From positions 1-13,610 of the forward strand of contig CALKUW010000364.1 of the NCBI GenBank assembly GCA_937996585.1: a DNA stretch of 13,610 nucleotides, in the 5' to 3' direction. Below the pieces are notes generated by a model, which saw nothing but the letters and a program-made list of their open reading frames with translations, was not told the DNA's origin and searched no databases. The position numbers and the translations under genes were made by a program. The first letter of the stretch is position 1; each line of letters starts with the position of its first letter. This stretch comes from an uncultured Flavobacteriales bacterium (GTDB lineage Bacteria > Bacteroidota > Bacteroidia > Flavobacteriales_D > Sanyastnellaceae). Shown piece after piece: positions 1-8,613 of the stretch.

Positions 1-195
1 GCCATCGTCATCAACGACACGCCGGACAGCAGCACGGCTTGGGACCTGTGCGTGGCCATGAAGGACAACGGCCTGATCGCCAAACCCACCCACGGCAACA
101 TCATCCGCTTCGCCCCCCCGCTGGTGATGACCGCAGAGCAACTCGACGAGTGTGTCGCCATCATCCGCGACACCGTCCTCGCCTTCGCCCGCTGA
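1..195 (+). CDS. rocD: Ornithine aminotransferase (ornithine--oxo-acid transaminase), C-terminal end only
   Basis: Partial gene that enters from the left edge and ends at the TGA at 193-195; 64 residues are visible. The peptide contains the C-terminal signature of ornithine aminotransferases, DNGLIAKPTHGNIIRFAPP followed by LVMT.EQLDE. In this family the stretch belongs to the small C-terminal domain of the fold-type I PLP enzyme, and its Arg-Phe-Ala-Pro-Pro segment lies near the active site. The enzyme converts ornithine and 2-oxoglutarate to glutamate semialdehyde and glutamate in the cytoplasm, linking arginine and proline metabolism. The catalytic lysine and cofactor site lie outside the window. 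Other class III aminotransferases share the general fold, but the AKPTHG.IIRFAPP wording is characteristic of RocD. The next gene starts 31 bases downstream on the same strand, seemingly with its own promoter-like element. Confidence 0.9.
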   Translation, partial: AIVINDTPDSSTAWDLCVAMKDNGLIAKPTHGNIIRFAPPLVMTAEQLDECVAIIRDTVLAFAR

Positions 196-214
196 GCCCC
201 ATGCGCTACGGCGC

Positions 215-222
215 TATCTTTA
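215..222 (+). promoter_or_regulatory. Putative Bacteroidota -7 promoter element (TATCTTTA) at the sensor kinase start
   Basis: TATCTTTA matches the Bacteroidota sigma-factor -7 consensus TAnnTTTG at all but the last position. It ends only 4 bases before the GTG start at 227, so transcription would begin at or just inside the start codon. No clear -33 TTTG box was identified. The same octamer occurs on the minus strand at 5208-5215, ahead of the PLP enzyme gene. This is inference from motif and position only. Confidence 0.4.
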
Positions 223-226
223 GGAG

Positions 227-3200
227 GTGCGCGCGCTTCTGCTGAGCTTCCTGATCCTGTTGTCCTCCACTGGGCATGGACAACCGCACGCCCAAGGCAC
301 CTCTGAAGGGTTCAGCAAGCCGCTCATTCTGACCCAGAAGCGGTATTCAGCATTGGACGGTCTGTCCAGCAATTGTGTCTACCACATCGCCCAGGATGCC
401 AACGGCTTCATCTGGCTTGCGACCTCGAAAGGACTGGACAGATTTGATGGGCGCCGATTCGAATCCCACCTCTTCGCGGACATGGTCCAGCCCGAACAAC
501 GGGTGGCCCAGCTCATCATCGGCTTTTCCGCCCCGACGGACAGCCTATTTCTGATCACATTGGCCCAGAACTGGGCCTTTCAGGAAAACGACACCCTCAT
601 CGGCTTCCTGCCATTGGACCCGGATCGTGCAGCCCTTCCCGAAATCCAGAATCCCATCCGCAAGGCACGCATGGACATGGATGGCCGTGCCGTAGAATTC
701 CGTTTGATCAACGATCCGGCCGATTCCATGATCCTCTTCCAGGTTGACCAGCCCTTCACGCGGCCATTTGCTCACGTTCCCACCCGACCCTGGCACATCT
801 GGCACAACCATGCAGAGGCCCCCTCATTGGCCTATCGCACCCACGAAGGCCTTACGAACCTGCTCTATTTGGAGGGTGATTCGTGTCACCAGTTCCAATC
901 GACTGAATTTCTGAATGTCCCCCCGGCCCAGGGAGAAAGCCGCCCCTTCATCCAACGCTTCGACTCCACCGGTCTTTGGTTCTTCACCATGAAGAAAAGC
1001 GCCTTTCCGAAAGGGACACTCGTCTGCCAATCACCTGATGGCACCTTGAGCAACATGGGCCATTGGGAAGAGTGGTTCGGGTTCCCCTGCCCAGCGCTCC
1101 AGCACAGGATGTTCTACAGCACCAATCCGTGGAACGGAAACATGTGGTGCTTCCACGACGATCGCCTCACCGTAGTGGACCAACAAGGACACTTGCTTTA
1201 CAAGGGTATCGTCAGCGAGAATCCACAGTTTGGTTCCCTGATCAATGCGGTACACTTCGCAAATGCCCGGCAGGTCTGGGTCGGCAGCTGCAAGGGCCTC
1301 GACCTCATACAGACCGAGCCCATGCAATTCTCCTCCGTCTTCAGCGTAGCCGGTGCAGAAGGCCCCGTGGATGAATCCGGTCCGACCATCGGGCTGACGG
1401 GATGCCGGGGCATCGTCGAACTGGGGGTGGATTCCTTTGTCTTCGTGACCAATGGAAGCGGCATTCGACTTCATGTGGGCGACGAGGACCGGTTTCTGGT
1501 GGACGAACGGGGACGGGGCGCGGGCTTGCATTATGAGAACGACAGCCTTTTCATGGCGAGCATAGAGGGATTGCACCTGCTGGAAGAGGACGGCAACCTG
1601 TCACCCATCCTCGACACCGAATTGCCCACCACCATTTGGGACCTGCACAGGCTGGGACCCCATGAATGGCTGCTCGGAGGTGAGACGGTCTGGTTCGTGG
1701 ACGCTGAGTCGAAAGACATCTCGGAATACGGGACCCATACCGACGGTCCGCTCGGCAACGTCTATCAGATCGAAGACATCCATGACACCCTGTGGGTCAC
1801 CAGCTCCACCGGCATCCATGGCCTTGTAGAGGGGATGCAGTGGAAAAGGTGGCACGAAATCCAATCCGGTGCACCCGAAGTGATGGAAGCCCACCACCGC
1901 CTCATCGACAGTCACGGTGAACATTGGATCGGCACCGCCTCGAGGGGGCTCCTGCATTGGAACCCCGAAACCCGAACCACGACCGTCTGGGGCATCGACA
2001 TGGGGTTGCCCTCCACCACGATTTATGGGGGTGTGGAGGACAGTCAAGGCCTGCTGTGGTTCAGCTCGGACAACGGTCTGTTCAGCTTGGAAAGGGAGAC
2101 GGGTGATGTCAAACTGTACGGCCGCGGAGACGGACTGCACGAAACGGAATTCAACAGGACGGGCCTGCATTGCGGTCCCAGCGGCTCGGTGTATTTCAGC
2201 ACCATCGATGGCATCGTCCAATTCGATCCTGCCCGTTTCAGCAGCCATGCAACGGGCAACGCTCCTTTGATCATCACCTCCCTGCTCCAGCACAAGGCCA
2301 GCCTCGGCAAGGTGGTGGATGTGACCCGGCCATTCAGTGAATCCGGGCAATTGGCCATGGAACCGGACGACGACTTCATCGCCGTCAAATTTGCCCTCCT
2401 CGACTATTCGGGGGTTCCCCAAAGGTTCAGATACCGCACAATCAGCAATGCGGAATCCACATCAGAGTGGTTCCCCATCGATGAACCGGAGATCAACATC
2501 AGTGGATTGCCCTCCGGCAACACCACCATCGAAATTCAACACCGGCTGCGCGGTACCACTTGGATCGAATCTGGGCTGGCCATTCCCATCGAGGTTTTCC
2601 GGCCTTGGTACCAGAATCCGGTTCGGCTGATCTCCATCATCACCGCTTTCGGTCTGCTCATCTGGCTCGTCGTCTTCATCAGGCTGCGCAACCTGAGAAA
2701 GAACACCCAGCTCCTGGAGAACATGGTCGCCGAACGGACACAGACCCTCCAAGAAGCCCTTCAATTGCAGGAAACCTACCTCAAGGAGGTCCACCACCGC
2801 GTCAAGAACAACCTCCAGATCATCAGCAGCCTGCTTGACCTGCAGGCTGCGCGGGAAACGTCCACAGCCACGCGGAGTGCGCTGAATGCAGGTCGGTCGC
2901 GCATCGAGTCCATCTCCCTGGTGCACCAGCACCTCTATCTCGACAGCGATTCGAGGCGCATCAGCCTGCACGACTTCATCAGCGAGTATGTACAGCGCGT
3001 GGAACAGGCCTTTCTCGAGGAAGACAACAAGGTTCAATGGAAGCTCTCCGGCGACGCCATCATGTTGGACATTGAACAAGCCCAGCCCTTTGGTCTCCTG
3101 CTCAACGAGCTGCTGACCAACAGCCTGCAACACGCCCATCCGGAAAGCGGCGAACTGGAAGTGGTCATTGGATGGCGGGAAACCAACCCCGGTACATTGA

Positions 3201-3388
3201 CCCTCAGTTACGCCGACAATGGCCACGGCCTCCCCGATGACCTGCTGCCCGAGGAGAGCAGCTCACTCGGCATGCGACTCATCCTCCGCCTCACCAAACA
3301 GCTCAAGGGCCGCATCGAATGGAAGAACGAGGACCGATCACATTGGAACATCGCACTCGAATGCCCCTTTGAGAACGAGAATCGATGA
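227..3388 (+). CDS. Sensor histidine kinase: Reg_prop beta-propeller, Y_Y_Y domain, one TM segment, HisKA_2-type kinase core
   Basis: A 1053-residue membrane sensor. Residues 1 to about 20 form a signal peptide. Reg_prop-like repeats are recognisable at about 47-79 (DANGFIWLATSKGLDRFDG), 338-362, 510-536, 554-585, 594-626 and 637-670, together consistent with a periplasmic beta-propeller. A Y_Y_Y-like beta-sandwich follows (about 714-775), then one membrane helix (about 801-821) and a short coiled coil. The dimerisation/phosphoacceptor motif is EVHHRVKNNLQ; His857 aligns with the invariant His of HisKA_2. The N box is NELLTN (960-965), the G1 box DNGHGLP (997-1003) and the G2 region SLGMRLI (about 1014-1020). 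The kinase core is thus HWE/HisKA_2-like rather than classical HisKA, and no receiver domain is fused. An in-frame TAG at 221 forces the start to GTG 227 or later. AGGAGG (222-227) overlaps that GTG and cannot act as its normal ribosome site. The ligand is unknown; the cognate regulator follows after 56 bases. Confidence 0.9.
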   Translation: MRALLLSFLILLSSTGHGQPHAQGTSEGFSKPLILTQKRYSALDGLSSNCVYHIAQDANGFIWLATSKGLDRFDGRRFESHLFADMVQPEQRVAQLIIGFSAPTDSLFLITLAQNWAFQENDTLIGFLPLDPDRAALPEIQNPIRKARMDMDGRAVEFRLINDPADSMILFQVDQPFTRPFAHVPTRPWHIWHNHAEAPSLAYRTHEGLTNLLYLEGDSCHQFQSTEFLNVPPAQGESRPFIQRFDSTGLWFFTMKKSAFPKGTLVCQSPDGTLSNMGHWEEWFGFPCPALQHRMFYSTNPWNGNMWCFHDDRLTVVDQQGHLLYKGIVSENPQFGSLINAVHFANARQVWVGSCKGLDLIQTEPMQFSSVFSVAGAEGPVDESGPTIGLTGCRGIVELGVDSFVFVTNGSGIRLHVGDEDRFLVDERGRGAGLHYENDSLFMASIEGLHLLEEDGNLSPILDTELPTTIWDLHRLGPHEWLLGGETVWFVDAESKDISEYGTHTDGPLGNVYQIEDIHDTLWVTSSTGIHGLVEGMQWKRWHEIQSGAPEVMEAHHRLIDSHGEHWIGTASRGLLHWNPETRTTTVWGIDMGLPSTTIYGGVEDSQGLLWFSSDNGLFSLERETGDVKLYGRGDGLHETEFNRTGLHCGPSGSVYFSTIDGIVQFDPARFSSHATGNAPLIITSLLQHKASLGKVVDVTRPFSESGQLAMEPDDDFIAVKFALLDYSGVPQRFRYRTISNAESTSEWFPIDEPEINISGLPSGNTTIEIQHRLRGTTWIESGLAIPIEVFRPWYQNPVRLISIITAFGLLIWLVVFIRLRNLRKNTQLLENMVAERTQTLQEALQLQETYLKEVHHRVKNNLQIISSLLDLQAARETSTATRSALNAGRSRIESISLVHQHLYLDSDSRRISLHDFISEYVQRVEQAFLEEDNKVQWKLSGDAIMLDIEQAQPFGLLLNELLTNSLQHAHPESGELEVVIGWRETNPGTLTLSYADNGHGLPDDLLPEESSSLGMRLILRLTKQLKGRIEWKNEDRSHWNIALECPFENENR

Positions 3389-3428
3389 AGTGAGAACATG
3401 CACATGCCATCCATTCCCCTTTCCATCC

Positions 3429-3436
3429 TTACTTCG
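3429..3436 (+). promoter_or_regulatory. Weak -7-like element (TTACTTCG) ahead of the response regulator
   Basis: TTACTTCG resembles TAnnTTTG with two mismatches and ends 8 bases before the ATG at 3445, a placement similar to the other candidates in this window. It lies in the 56-base gap between kinase and regulator. It could give the regulator some independent transcription, or be chance; no -33 element was recognised. Confidence 0.2.
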
Positions 3437-3444
3437 GGTTCCTG

Positions 3445-4182
3445 ATGATCGACAACGGAAAACAGCGCATCCTCATCGTGGAGGACGATGCCATCATCGC
3501 CGAGAGCATCCACATGCACCTCACCGCACTGGGACATGCCCCCTACCAGCCCGTCTCCAATGAGGCCGAAGCGAAGAAACTGCTGGCCGAACACGAAGTG
3601 GACATGGCCTTTCTCGACATCCGGCTCGAGGAAGGAGATAACGGCGTGGTGCTGGCACGCCACATCGATGCGCACTTCGAGTTCCCCTATGTCTTCCTTA
3701 CAGCCTACACGGACGATCGGACCCTGGCCGATGTGGGCGATGTCCATCCCTCGGGCTTCATCGTCAAGCCCTTCCAGAAAAACGAGCTGAAGGCGGCCAT
3801 CGCCGTCGCTTCGGCGATGAAGAAACCGGAGGTCAAGGCCCCTGCGATCAGCAAAACCCCAACCGGTTCGACTGACCACATCTTCGTGAACGTCGGCGGA
3901 CAATGGGAGCGCGTGGAGATCGCCGACATCCTCTACCTGAAAAGCGCCCATGTCTACACGGAAATCCATACCACCGAGGGAAAGAAGGTGACCCGGCGCG
4001 CGCTGTCACAACTCGTGGATGAACTGGAGCCCCACGGCATCATCCGCGTGCACCGCAGCATCGCCGTCAACCTGCGGAAAGTATCCCAGTTCGACAGCCA
4101 CGTGTTGCGCATCGGCGAGCAGGAATTCGCCATCAGCGCCTCCTACAAGCACGCCGTCAAGGAGCAGATGCGCTCCCTCTGA
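3445..4182 (+). CDS. LytTR-family response regulator
   Basis: A 245-residue two-domain cytoplasmic regulator. Residues about 7-125 form a receiver domain: acidic pocket Glu13/Asp14/Asp15 (ILIVEDD), phosphoacceptor Asp58 (MAFLDIRL), the Thr switch at Thr86 (FLTAY) and the conserved Lys108 (FIVKPF). After a linker of about 20 residues, residues about 145-245 form a LytTR DNA-binding domain, with the usual landmarks IADILYLKSAHVYTEIHT, a central RALSQLVDEL helix and the HRSIAVNLRKV segment. Such regulators bind direct-repeat sites and control exported or surface functions in many Bacteroidota, but the targets cannot be read from the sequence. It follows the sensor kinase on the same strand, so phosphotransfer from His857 to Asp58 is the natural inference. 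It converges on the PLP enzyme gene, with 25 bases between stop codons and no visible terminator hairpin. Confidence 0.92.
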   Translation: MIDNGKQRILIVEDDAIIAESIHMHLTALGHAPYQPVSNEAEAKKLLAEHEVDMAFLDIRLEEGDNGVVLARHIDAHFEFPYVFLTAYTDDRTLADVGDVHPSGFIVKPFQKNELKAAIAVASAMKKPEVKAPAISKTPTGSTDHIFVNVGGQWERVEIADILYLKSAHVYTEIHTTEGKKVTRRALSQLVDELEPHGIIRVHRSIAVNLRKVSQFDSHVLRIGEQEFAISASYKHAVKEQMRSL

Positions 4183-4207
4183 AATGCGGCGTGTGAAAGG
4201 CTGAAAT

Positions 4208-5188
<981 letters not shown>

Positions 5189-5207
5189 GGGTCAGGTGCT
5201 GGTGGGT

Positions 5208-5215
5208 TAAAGATA
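5208..5215 (-). promoter_or_regulatory. Putative -7 promoter element (TATCTTTA) ahead of the PLP enzyme gene
   Basis: Read on the minus strand, TATCTTTA sits 19 bases upstream of the ATG at 5188, in the 36-base gap after the permease gene. It differs from TAnnTTTG only at the last base and is identical to the octamer at 215-222. A TTTC about 19 bases further upstream, inside the permease end, could serve as a poor -33 box. If used, it gives this gene a promoter independent of the permease and a leader of roughly 10-15 bases. Confidence 0.35.
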
Positions 5216-5224
5216 CCGGGTGGT

Positions 5225-6751
5225 TCAATCGAAACGCAGGGATTCCACGGGGTCGAGCCGCGAGATATACCGGGCCGGAACGAACATCGCCAGGCCGCAC
5301 ACCGCAAGGATGCCCAGCTCGATCGCAGCGATGGTGCCGAGGTTCAGTTCAATGGGCACCACGGAGAGGTAATAGCTCCGCGCGTCAAGGGTAACGAGCC
5401 CGGTCTGCTGCTGCAACAGCGCCAAGCCGAAACCCAGGGCATTGCCCCATGCAAGCCCGCGCAACAGGATGCGCACGGCCAACCGCACGAAGACCCCCAT
5501 CAGGGGACCATCCACCATGCCCAAGGCCTTCAGCAACCCAATGGACCGGGTGCGCTCGAGCATGAGCAGCAACAGCGCAGAAGCCATGTTGAGGATGGCG
5601 ATCAGCACCATCAATCCGATGATGAGCTCCACATTCAGATCCAGCATGGCCAACCATTGGAACATCTCGGGATGGTCGTCCACCACGCTGCGCACATCGA
5701 GGTCATAGGGCACCGAAAAGAAGACGCTGTCGGCCACCGTCCACAGGGCGCCGTAATCCTCCACGCGCAGCTCGAAGCCGCCCACATAGCGGTCACTGCT
5801 CCCTCCAGCGGTGCGCACGGTCGGGGGGATCTGTGTCTCCGCCCCTTGGCGTTCATCCCATTCGACCCACGCCGTATCCGGCGCGGTCATCCCACCATCG
5901 GACACCACCACCCGAGCCGCCCCGCGTCCTTCGAGCGGGTGGGGACCCTTACCCTTCCAATCGACTCCGGACCACGCATAGCGCAGGCGATCCAGCCCTC
6001 CGGTCGCAGCGACTTCGGCGTAGCGCAACCCCGGCAGGTCATCCACCATACGGTCCGAAATGCGCACCCGCGCCGTGATGCCCCAGCCGCTCAAATCCTG
6101 CAGGTGATGCATGCCGCAAAACACGAATTCGGCATCGAACTCCTGCAGTCCCGTCGCGTAGACCCCGACCACCGAGAACACCCGTGGCCGGATCTCGCCC
6201 CGCGCATCGGCCAGCAGCAGTCGGACCCGGCTGTCCACCCCGAGTCCCAATTCACGCGCATGGACTTCGGAAATCAACAGCTCGAAATCCGAACCATCCG
6301 GACTGAAGTCGGGCAGCCGACCCTGCCGCAACGCCGAGGCGAGGAATTCCGGGCCCACATCGGAACCGAGCCCCTTCACGATCACACCCTCCACCTCCTC
6401 CGCCGTCTCCAGAATGGCCGGCACCTGCGCAAAGGACTGCACATGCCTGACCCCAGGAATGGCCCTCAGCACCGCCGTATCCACCGCATCCCACGCCACG
6501 CGGTCCGTACCCTGCGCCCGGCCCTGGTCCGCGGCCACCACCCTGAGGTGGGCGCCGAACCCCACCACGAGCTCACGCACATCGCGTTGGAAACCCTGCA
6601 CGATGGCCAGCGAAAGGATGATGAGGGCCACACCGATGGCCACGCCGCCCTCGGCCATACGGACCACCGGACGGGCAATGCCCTTCCCCGTCGGATCGAC
6701 GGTCATCCGGCGCGCGAGGAACCGGACGGCGGAACGGGGACGTTCGGACAT
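5225..6751 (-). CDS. FtsX-like ABC transporter permease, LolC/LolE type
   Basis: A 508-residue inner-membrane permease with the four-helix MacB/LolC/LolE plan: cytoplasmic N-terminus, TM1 at about 37-54, a large periplasmic domain (about 55-370), then TM2 (about 372-399, VELIIGLMVLIAILNMASAL), TM3 (about 410-437) and TM4 (about 472-494). It ends in YISRLDPVESLRFD, the typical tail of these proteins. The ERTRSIGLLKALGM segment after TM2 is the FtsX coupling motif that contacts the ATPase. Lol permeases release lipoproteins from the inner membrane for delivery to the outer membrane; assigning this one to LolC/E is inference, and other FtsX exporters remain possible. No ATPase (LolD-like) gene is adjacent. 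I chose ATG at 6751 over an in-frame TTG at 6760, because the TTG lies inside a promoter-like TACCTTG. The gene is divergent from the NamZ-like gene, with 35 bases between starts. Confidence 0.85.
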   Translation of the reverse strand: MSERPRSAVRFLARRMTVDPTGKGIARPVVRMAEGGVAIGVALIILSLAIVQGFQRDVRELVVGFGAHLRVVAADQGRAQGTDRVAWDAVDTAVLRAIPGVRHVQSFAQVPAILETAEEVEGVIVKGLGSDVGPEFLASALRQGRLPDFSPDGSDFELLISEVHARELGLGVDSRVRLLLADARGEIRPRVFSVVGVYATGLQEFDAEFVFCGMHHLQDLSGWGITARVRISDRMVDDLPGLRYAEVAATGGLDRLRYAWSGVDWKGKGPHPLEGRGAARVVVSDGGMTAPDTAWVEWDERQGAETQIPPTVRTAGGSSDRYVGGFELRVEDYGALWTVADSVFFSVPYDLDVRSVVDDHPEMFQWLAMLDLNVELIIGLMVLIAILNMASALLLLMLERTRSIGLLKALGMVDGPLMGVFVRLAVRILLRGLAWGNALGFGLALLQQQTGLVTLDARSYYLSVVPIELNLGTIAAIELGILAVCGLAMFVPARYISRLDPVESLRFD

Positions 6752-6757
6752 GCGATG

Positions 6758-6764
6758 CAAGGTA
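6758..6764 (-). promoter_or_regulatory. Putative -7-like element (TACCTTG) at the permease start
   Basis: On the minus strand TACCTTG is followed by 6 bases and then the ATG at 6751. It looks like the Bacteroidota -7 box with one T missing (TAnn-TTG). The identical heptamer with the identical 6-base spacing precedes the ATG of the Cys-rich protein at 8614. It implies a leaderless or nearly leaderless transcript. Confidence 0.35.
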
Positions 6765-6773
6765 GCGGGCGCG

Positions 6774-6781
6774 TTAATTTG
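6774..6781 (+). promoter_or_regulatory. Putative -7 promoter element (TTAATTTG) at the NamZ-like gene start
   Basis: TTAATTTG matches TAnnTTTG except at the second base and ends 5 bases before the ATG at 6787. It lies in the 35-base divergent gap shared with the permease gene, which is otherwise GC-rich. No convincing -33 TTTG was found. Near-leaderless transcription is inferred. Confidence 0.35.
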
Positions 6782-6786
6782 CCACG

Positions 6787-8022
6787 ATGCGCGGACCGGC
6801 TTTCATCCTCCTCCTCCTGTGCGTTTCGGCCACCACCGGATCGGCACAGGTCGTCCCCGGCGACGCACGGTTCGAAGAATACCTGCCGGTGGTCGAAAAC
6901 CAGCGGGTCGGAGTCGTCTGCAACCACACGGCCGCTTTGGCGGCTTCAGGGGGAACAGCGGTACACCTCATCGACACCCTCCTGGCCCTCGGCGTCGACA
7001 TCCGGGCAGCCTTTGGGCCCGAGCACGGCTTCCGCGGTGACCTGCCCGATGGCGCCCACGCTCCGGACGGCACGGATCCGGACACCGGCATCCCCGTCCA
7101 CAGCCTCTACGGCACCCACAAGAAGCCGACCGCGGCACAGCTGGCCGGACTCGACGTCATCCTGTTCGACATACAGGATGTGGGCGTGCGGTGCTACACC
7201 TACCTCTCCACGCTCATGCTGGTCATGGAAGCCTGTGCAGAGCAAGGCATCCCGCTCATCGTCCTGGACCGTCCCAACCCGAATGGACACCTCGTCGGCG
7301 GTCCCGTGCTCGACACGGCCGAGGTGCGCTCCTTCGTAGGGTTCCTGCCCATTCCCCTCGCCCACGGCATGACGCTCGGCGAACTCGCCCTCATGGCCAA
7401 CGCAGAAGGCTGGCTGGGTGGCGGCTACTCGGCAACGCCCTCCAAAGGCCTGCAATGTGACCTCACGGTCGTCCCCTGTGCGGGCTGGACGCGGCGCAGC
7501 CATTGGAATGCACCGTTGGCTCCCAGCCCCAACCTGCCCACGCCGGAGGCCGTCAACCTGTACCCCCACCTCGTCCTGCTCGAAGCGACCATCGCCAGCG
7601 TGGGACGCGGCACCTCGGCCCCCTTCACACAGGTGGGGTTCCCCGGCCTCATCCGGGGCCCCATCCGGTTCACGCCAGAACCCAATGCCGCTTCCCGCTA
7701 CCCCAAACATGCCGGGCAGGAATGCACAGGCTTCAACCTCTTGCGCCGACATGGCAGTTGGCTGGCTTCCGGGACGGACGACCAATTCCACCCCGAAGTC
7801 CTGACCGAATTGCTCCAGGCTTGGGAAAACACGCCTGCGGGCGACCAGAGCCCCTTCATCGACCGGCCTGAGTTCTTTGACCAGTTGGCAGGTGACCCCG
7901 GTCTGCGCCAGGCCCTCGACCGGCACCAACCGCTCGACAGCCTGACCAACCTTTGGGACCTTCAGCGCGTTCACTTCATGGAAGAGCGAAGTCCCTACCT
8001 TCGCTACCCCGCGGTTCCCTGA
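6787..8022 (+). CDS. namZ: DUF1343 / NamZ-type exo-beta-N-acetylmuramidase (GH171 family), exported
   Basis: A 411-residue protein with a signal peptide (about 1-20, ending SAQ) and the full set of DUF1343 landmarks: VGVVCNHTA (about 41-49, usually NQTG/NHTS), FGPEHGFRGDL with conserved Glu79-His80, HSLYGTHKKPT, DVILFDIQDVGVRCYTYLST, VLDRPNPNGHLVGG, a PIPLAHGMTLGELA segment, and late motifs SVGRGTSAPF and PGLIRG. The characterised Bacillus subtilis NamZ removes non-reducing-end N-acetylmuramic acid from peptidoglycan fragments; the conserved Glu of the PEHG motif is a candidate catalytic residue. Role here, inferred: release of MurNAc from wall fragments in the periplasm for recycling. Length is normal for the family and nothing is broken. 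A lipoprotein gene follows after 28 bases, suggesting cotranscription. No other wall-recycling gene is in the window, so the substrate assignment rests on family membership alone. Confidence 0.88.
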   Translation: MRGPAFILLLLCVSATTGSAQVVPGDARFEEYLPVVENQRVGVVCNHTAALAASGGTAVHLIDTLLALGVDIRAAFGPEHGFRGDLPDGAHAPDGTDPDTGIPVHSLYGTHKKPTAAQLAGLDVILFDIQDVGVRCYTYLSTLMLVMEACAEQGIPLIVLDRPNPNGHLVGGPVLDTAEVRSFVGFLPIPLAHGMTLGELALMANAEGWLGGGYSATPSKGLQCDLTVVPCAGWTRRSHWNAPLAPSPNLPTPEAVNLYPHLVLLEATIASVGRGTSAPFTQVGFPGLIRGPIRFTPEPNAASRYPKHAGQECTGFNLLRRHGSWLASGTDDQFHPEVLTELLQAWENTPAGDQSPFIDRPEFFDQLAGDPGLRQALDRHQPLDSLTNLWDLQRVHFMEERSPYLRYPAVP

Positions 8023-8050
8023 CCCGGTCACGATCCAACTGACGAAAACC

Positions 8051-8575
8051 ATGAAGCGCATCCACGCCCTGCTCCTCCCGGCCGCCGTGATCCTCCTTCT
8101 GTCGGCCTGTTCCAAGTCGGAAGACTACGTTCCCCCGGTGTACCGCTGCGACTGCGGCACCCTCATCATGGACGGGGACTCCATGGAAGTACTGGGCGCG
8201 GAATTCGTCTACCTGCAGCAGGAGGACAGCCTCTTCTCCCGCCGCTACTTCGTGACGGCCGACGCGCGCACTGCGGACGAGACCGAGGAACACGCCGTCA
8301 GCCTGATCCTGGACGTCCCGAACGTGCAGCAGGGCAACCTCTTCTACCCCTTGGATGGCGCCTTCACGCAGGTGGATGAAACCAACTTCAACGTGGCCTT
8401 CGACACAACGCAGACTTTCCGCATCACCAACGGTGTGGCGAGCGTCCTGCCCGCCCCGCTTTCCGGCGGCGAGGAGTCCGTCACCATCGATTTCCTGATG
8501 CGCCGCGAGCAGAATGGCGAACTCGTCGGCTTCGAGCAGACCCTCAAGGGCAACTTCACGCTGGAAATCAACTGA
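8051..8575 (+). CDS. Small putative lipoprotein of unknown function
   Basis: A 174-residue protein that I do not recognise. The N-terminus is a clear type II signal peptide: basic MKR, a hydrophobic stretch of about 14 residues, and lipobox Leu17-Ser18-Ala19-Cys20, so Cys20 would be the lipidated residue. The next residues (Ser-Lys-Ser-Glu-Asp) give a flexible acidic tether. Just after it is the short Cys pair CDCG (about 33-36), then an alternating polar/hydrophobic sequence that looks beta-rich, with no membrane helix. It starts 28 bases after the NamZ-like gene and 38 bases before the Cys-rich protein gene, both on the same strand and both exported, so a shared envelope context is likely, but no function can be claimed. 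Confidence 0.8.
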   Translation: MKRIHALLLPAAVILLLSACSKSEDYVPPVYRCDCGTLIMDGDSMEVLGAEFVYLQQEDSLFSRRYFVTADARTADETEEHAVSLILDVPNVQQGNLFYPLDGAFTQVDETNFNVAFDTTQTFRITNGVASVLPAPLSGGEESVTIDFLMRREQNGELVGFEQTLKGNFTLEIN

Positions 8576-8600
8576 TTCACAGGGGGTAGCGGATAGGTCG

Positions 8601-8607
8601 TACCTTG
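8601..8607 (+). promoter_or_regulatory. Putative -7-like element (TACCTTG) at the Cys-rich protein start
   Basis: TACCTTG is followed by TAAAGT and then the ATG at 8614, a 6-base spacing identical to that of the same heptamer at the permease start. It lies in the 38-base gap after the lipoprotein gene and suggests that the Cys-rich protein has its own, leaderless transcript. No -33 box was recognised. Confidence 0.35.
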
Positions 8608-8613
8608 TAAAGT

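Noticed and set aside
39..245. A 68-codon plus-strand frame over the end of the aminotransferase gene
   Set aside because: Arg/Pro/His-rich low-complexity product overlapping the convincing RocD C-terminus in another frame.
1601..2422. A 273-codon minus-strand open frame inside the sensor kinase gene
   Set aside because: It has no recognisable domain and lies wholly antisense to clear Reg_prop repeats; similar long antisense frames occur over most genes in this window.
4183..4207. Terminator between the convergent regulator and PLP enzyme genes
   Set aside because: The 25-base gap has no stem-loop or T-run that I can pair.
7996..8003. TACCTTCG as a possible promoter for the lipoprotein gene
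   Set aside because: It matches TAnnTTTG with one mismatch, but it lies inside the NamZ-like coding region, 47 bases before the ATG, and lacks the close spacing of the other candidates; cotranscription explains the gene equally well.
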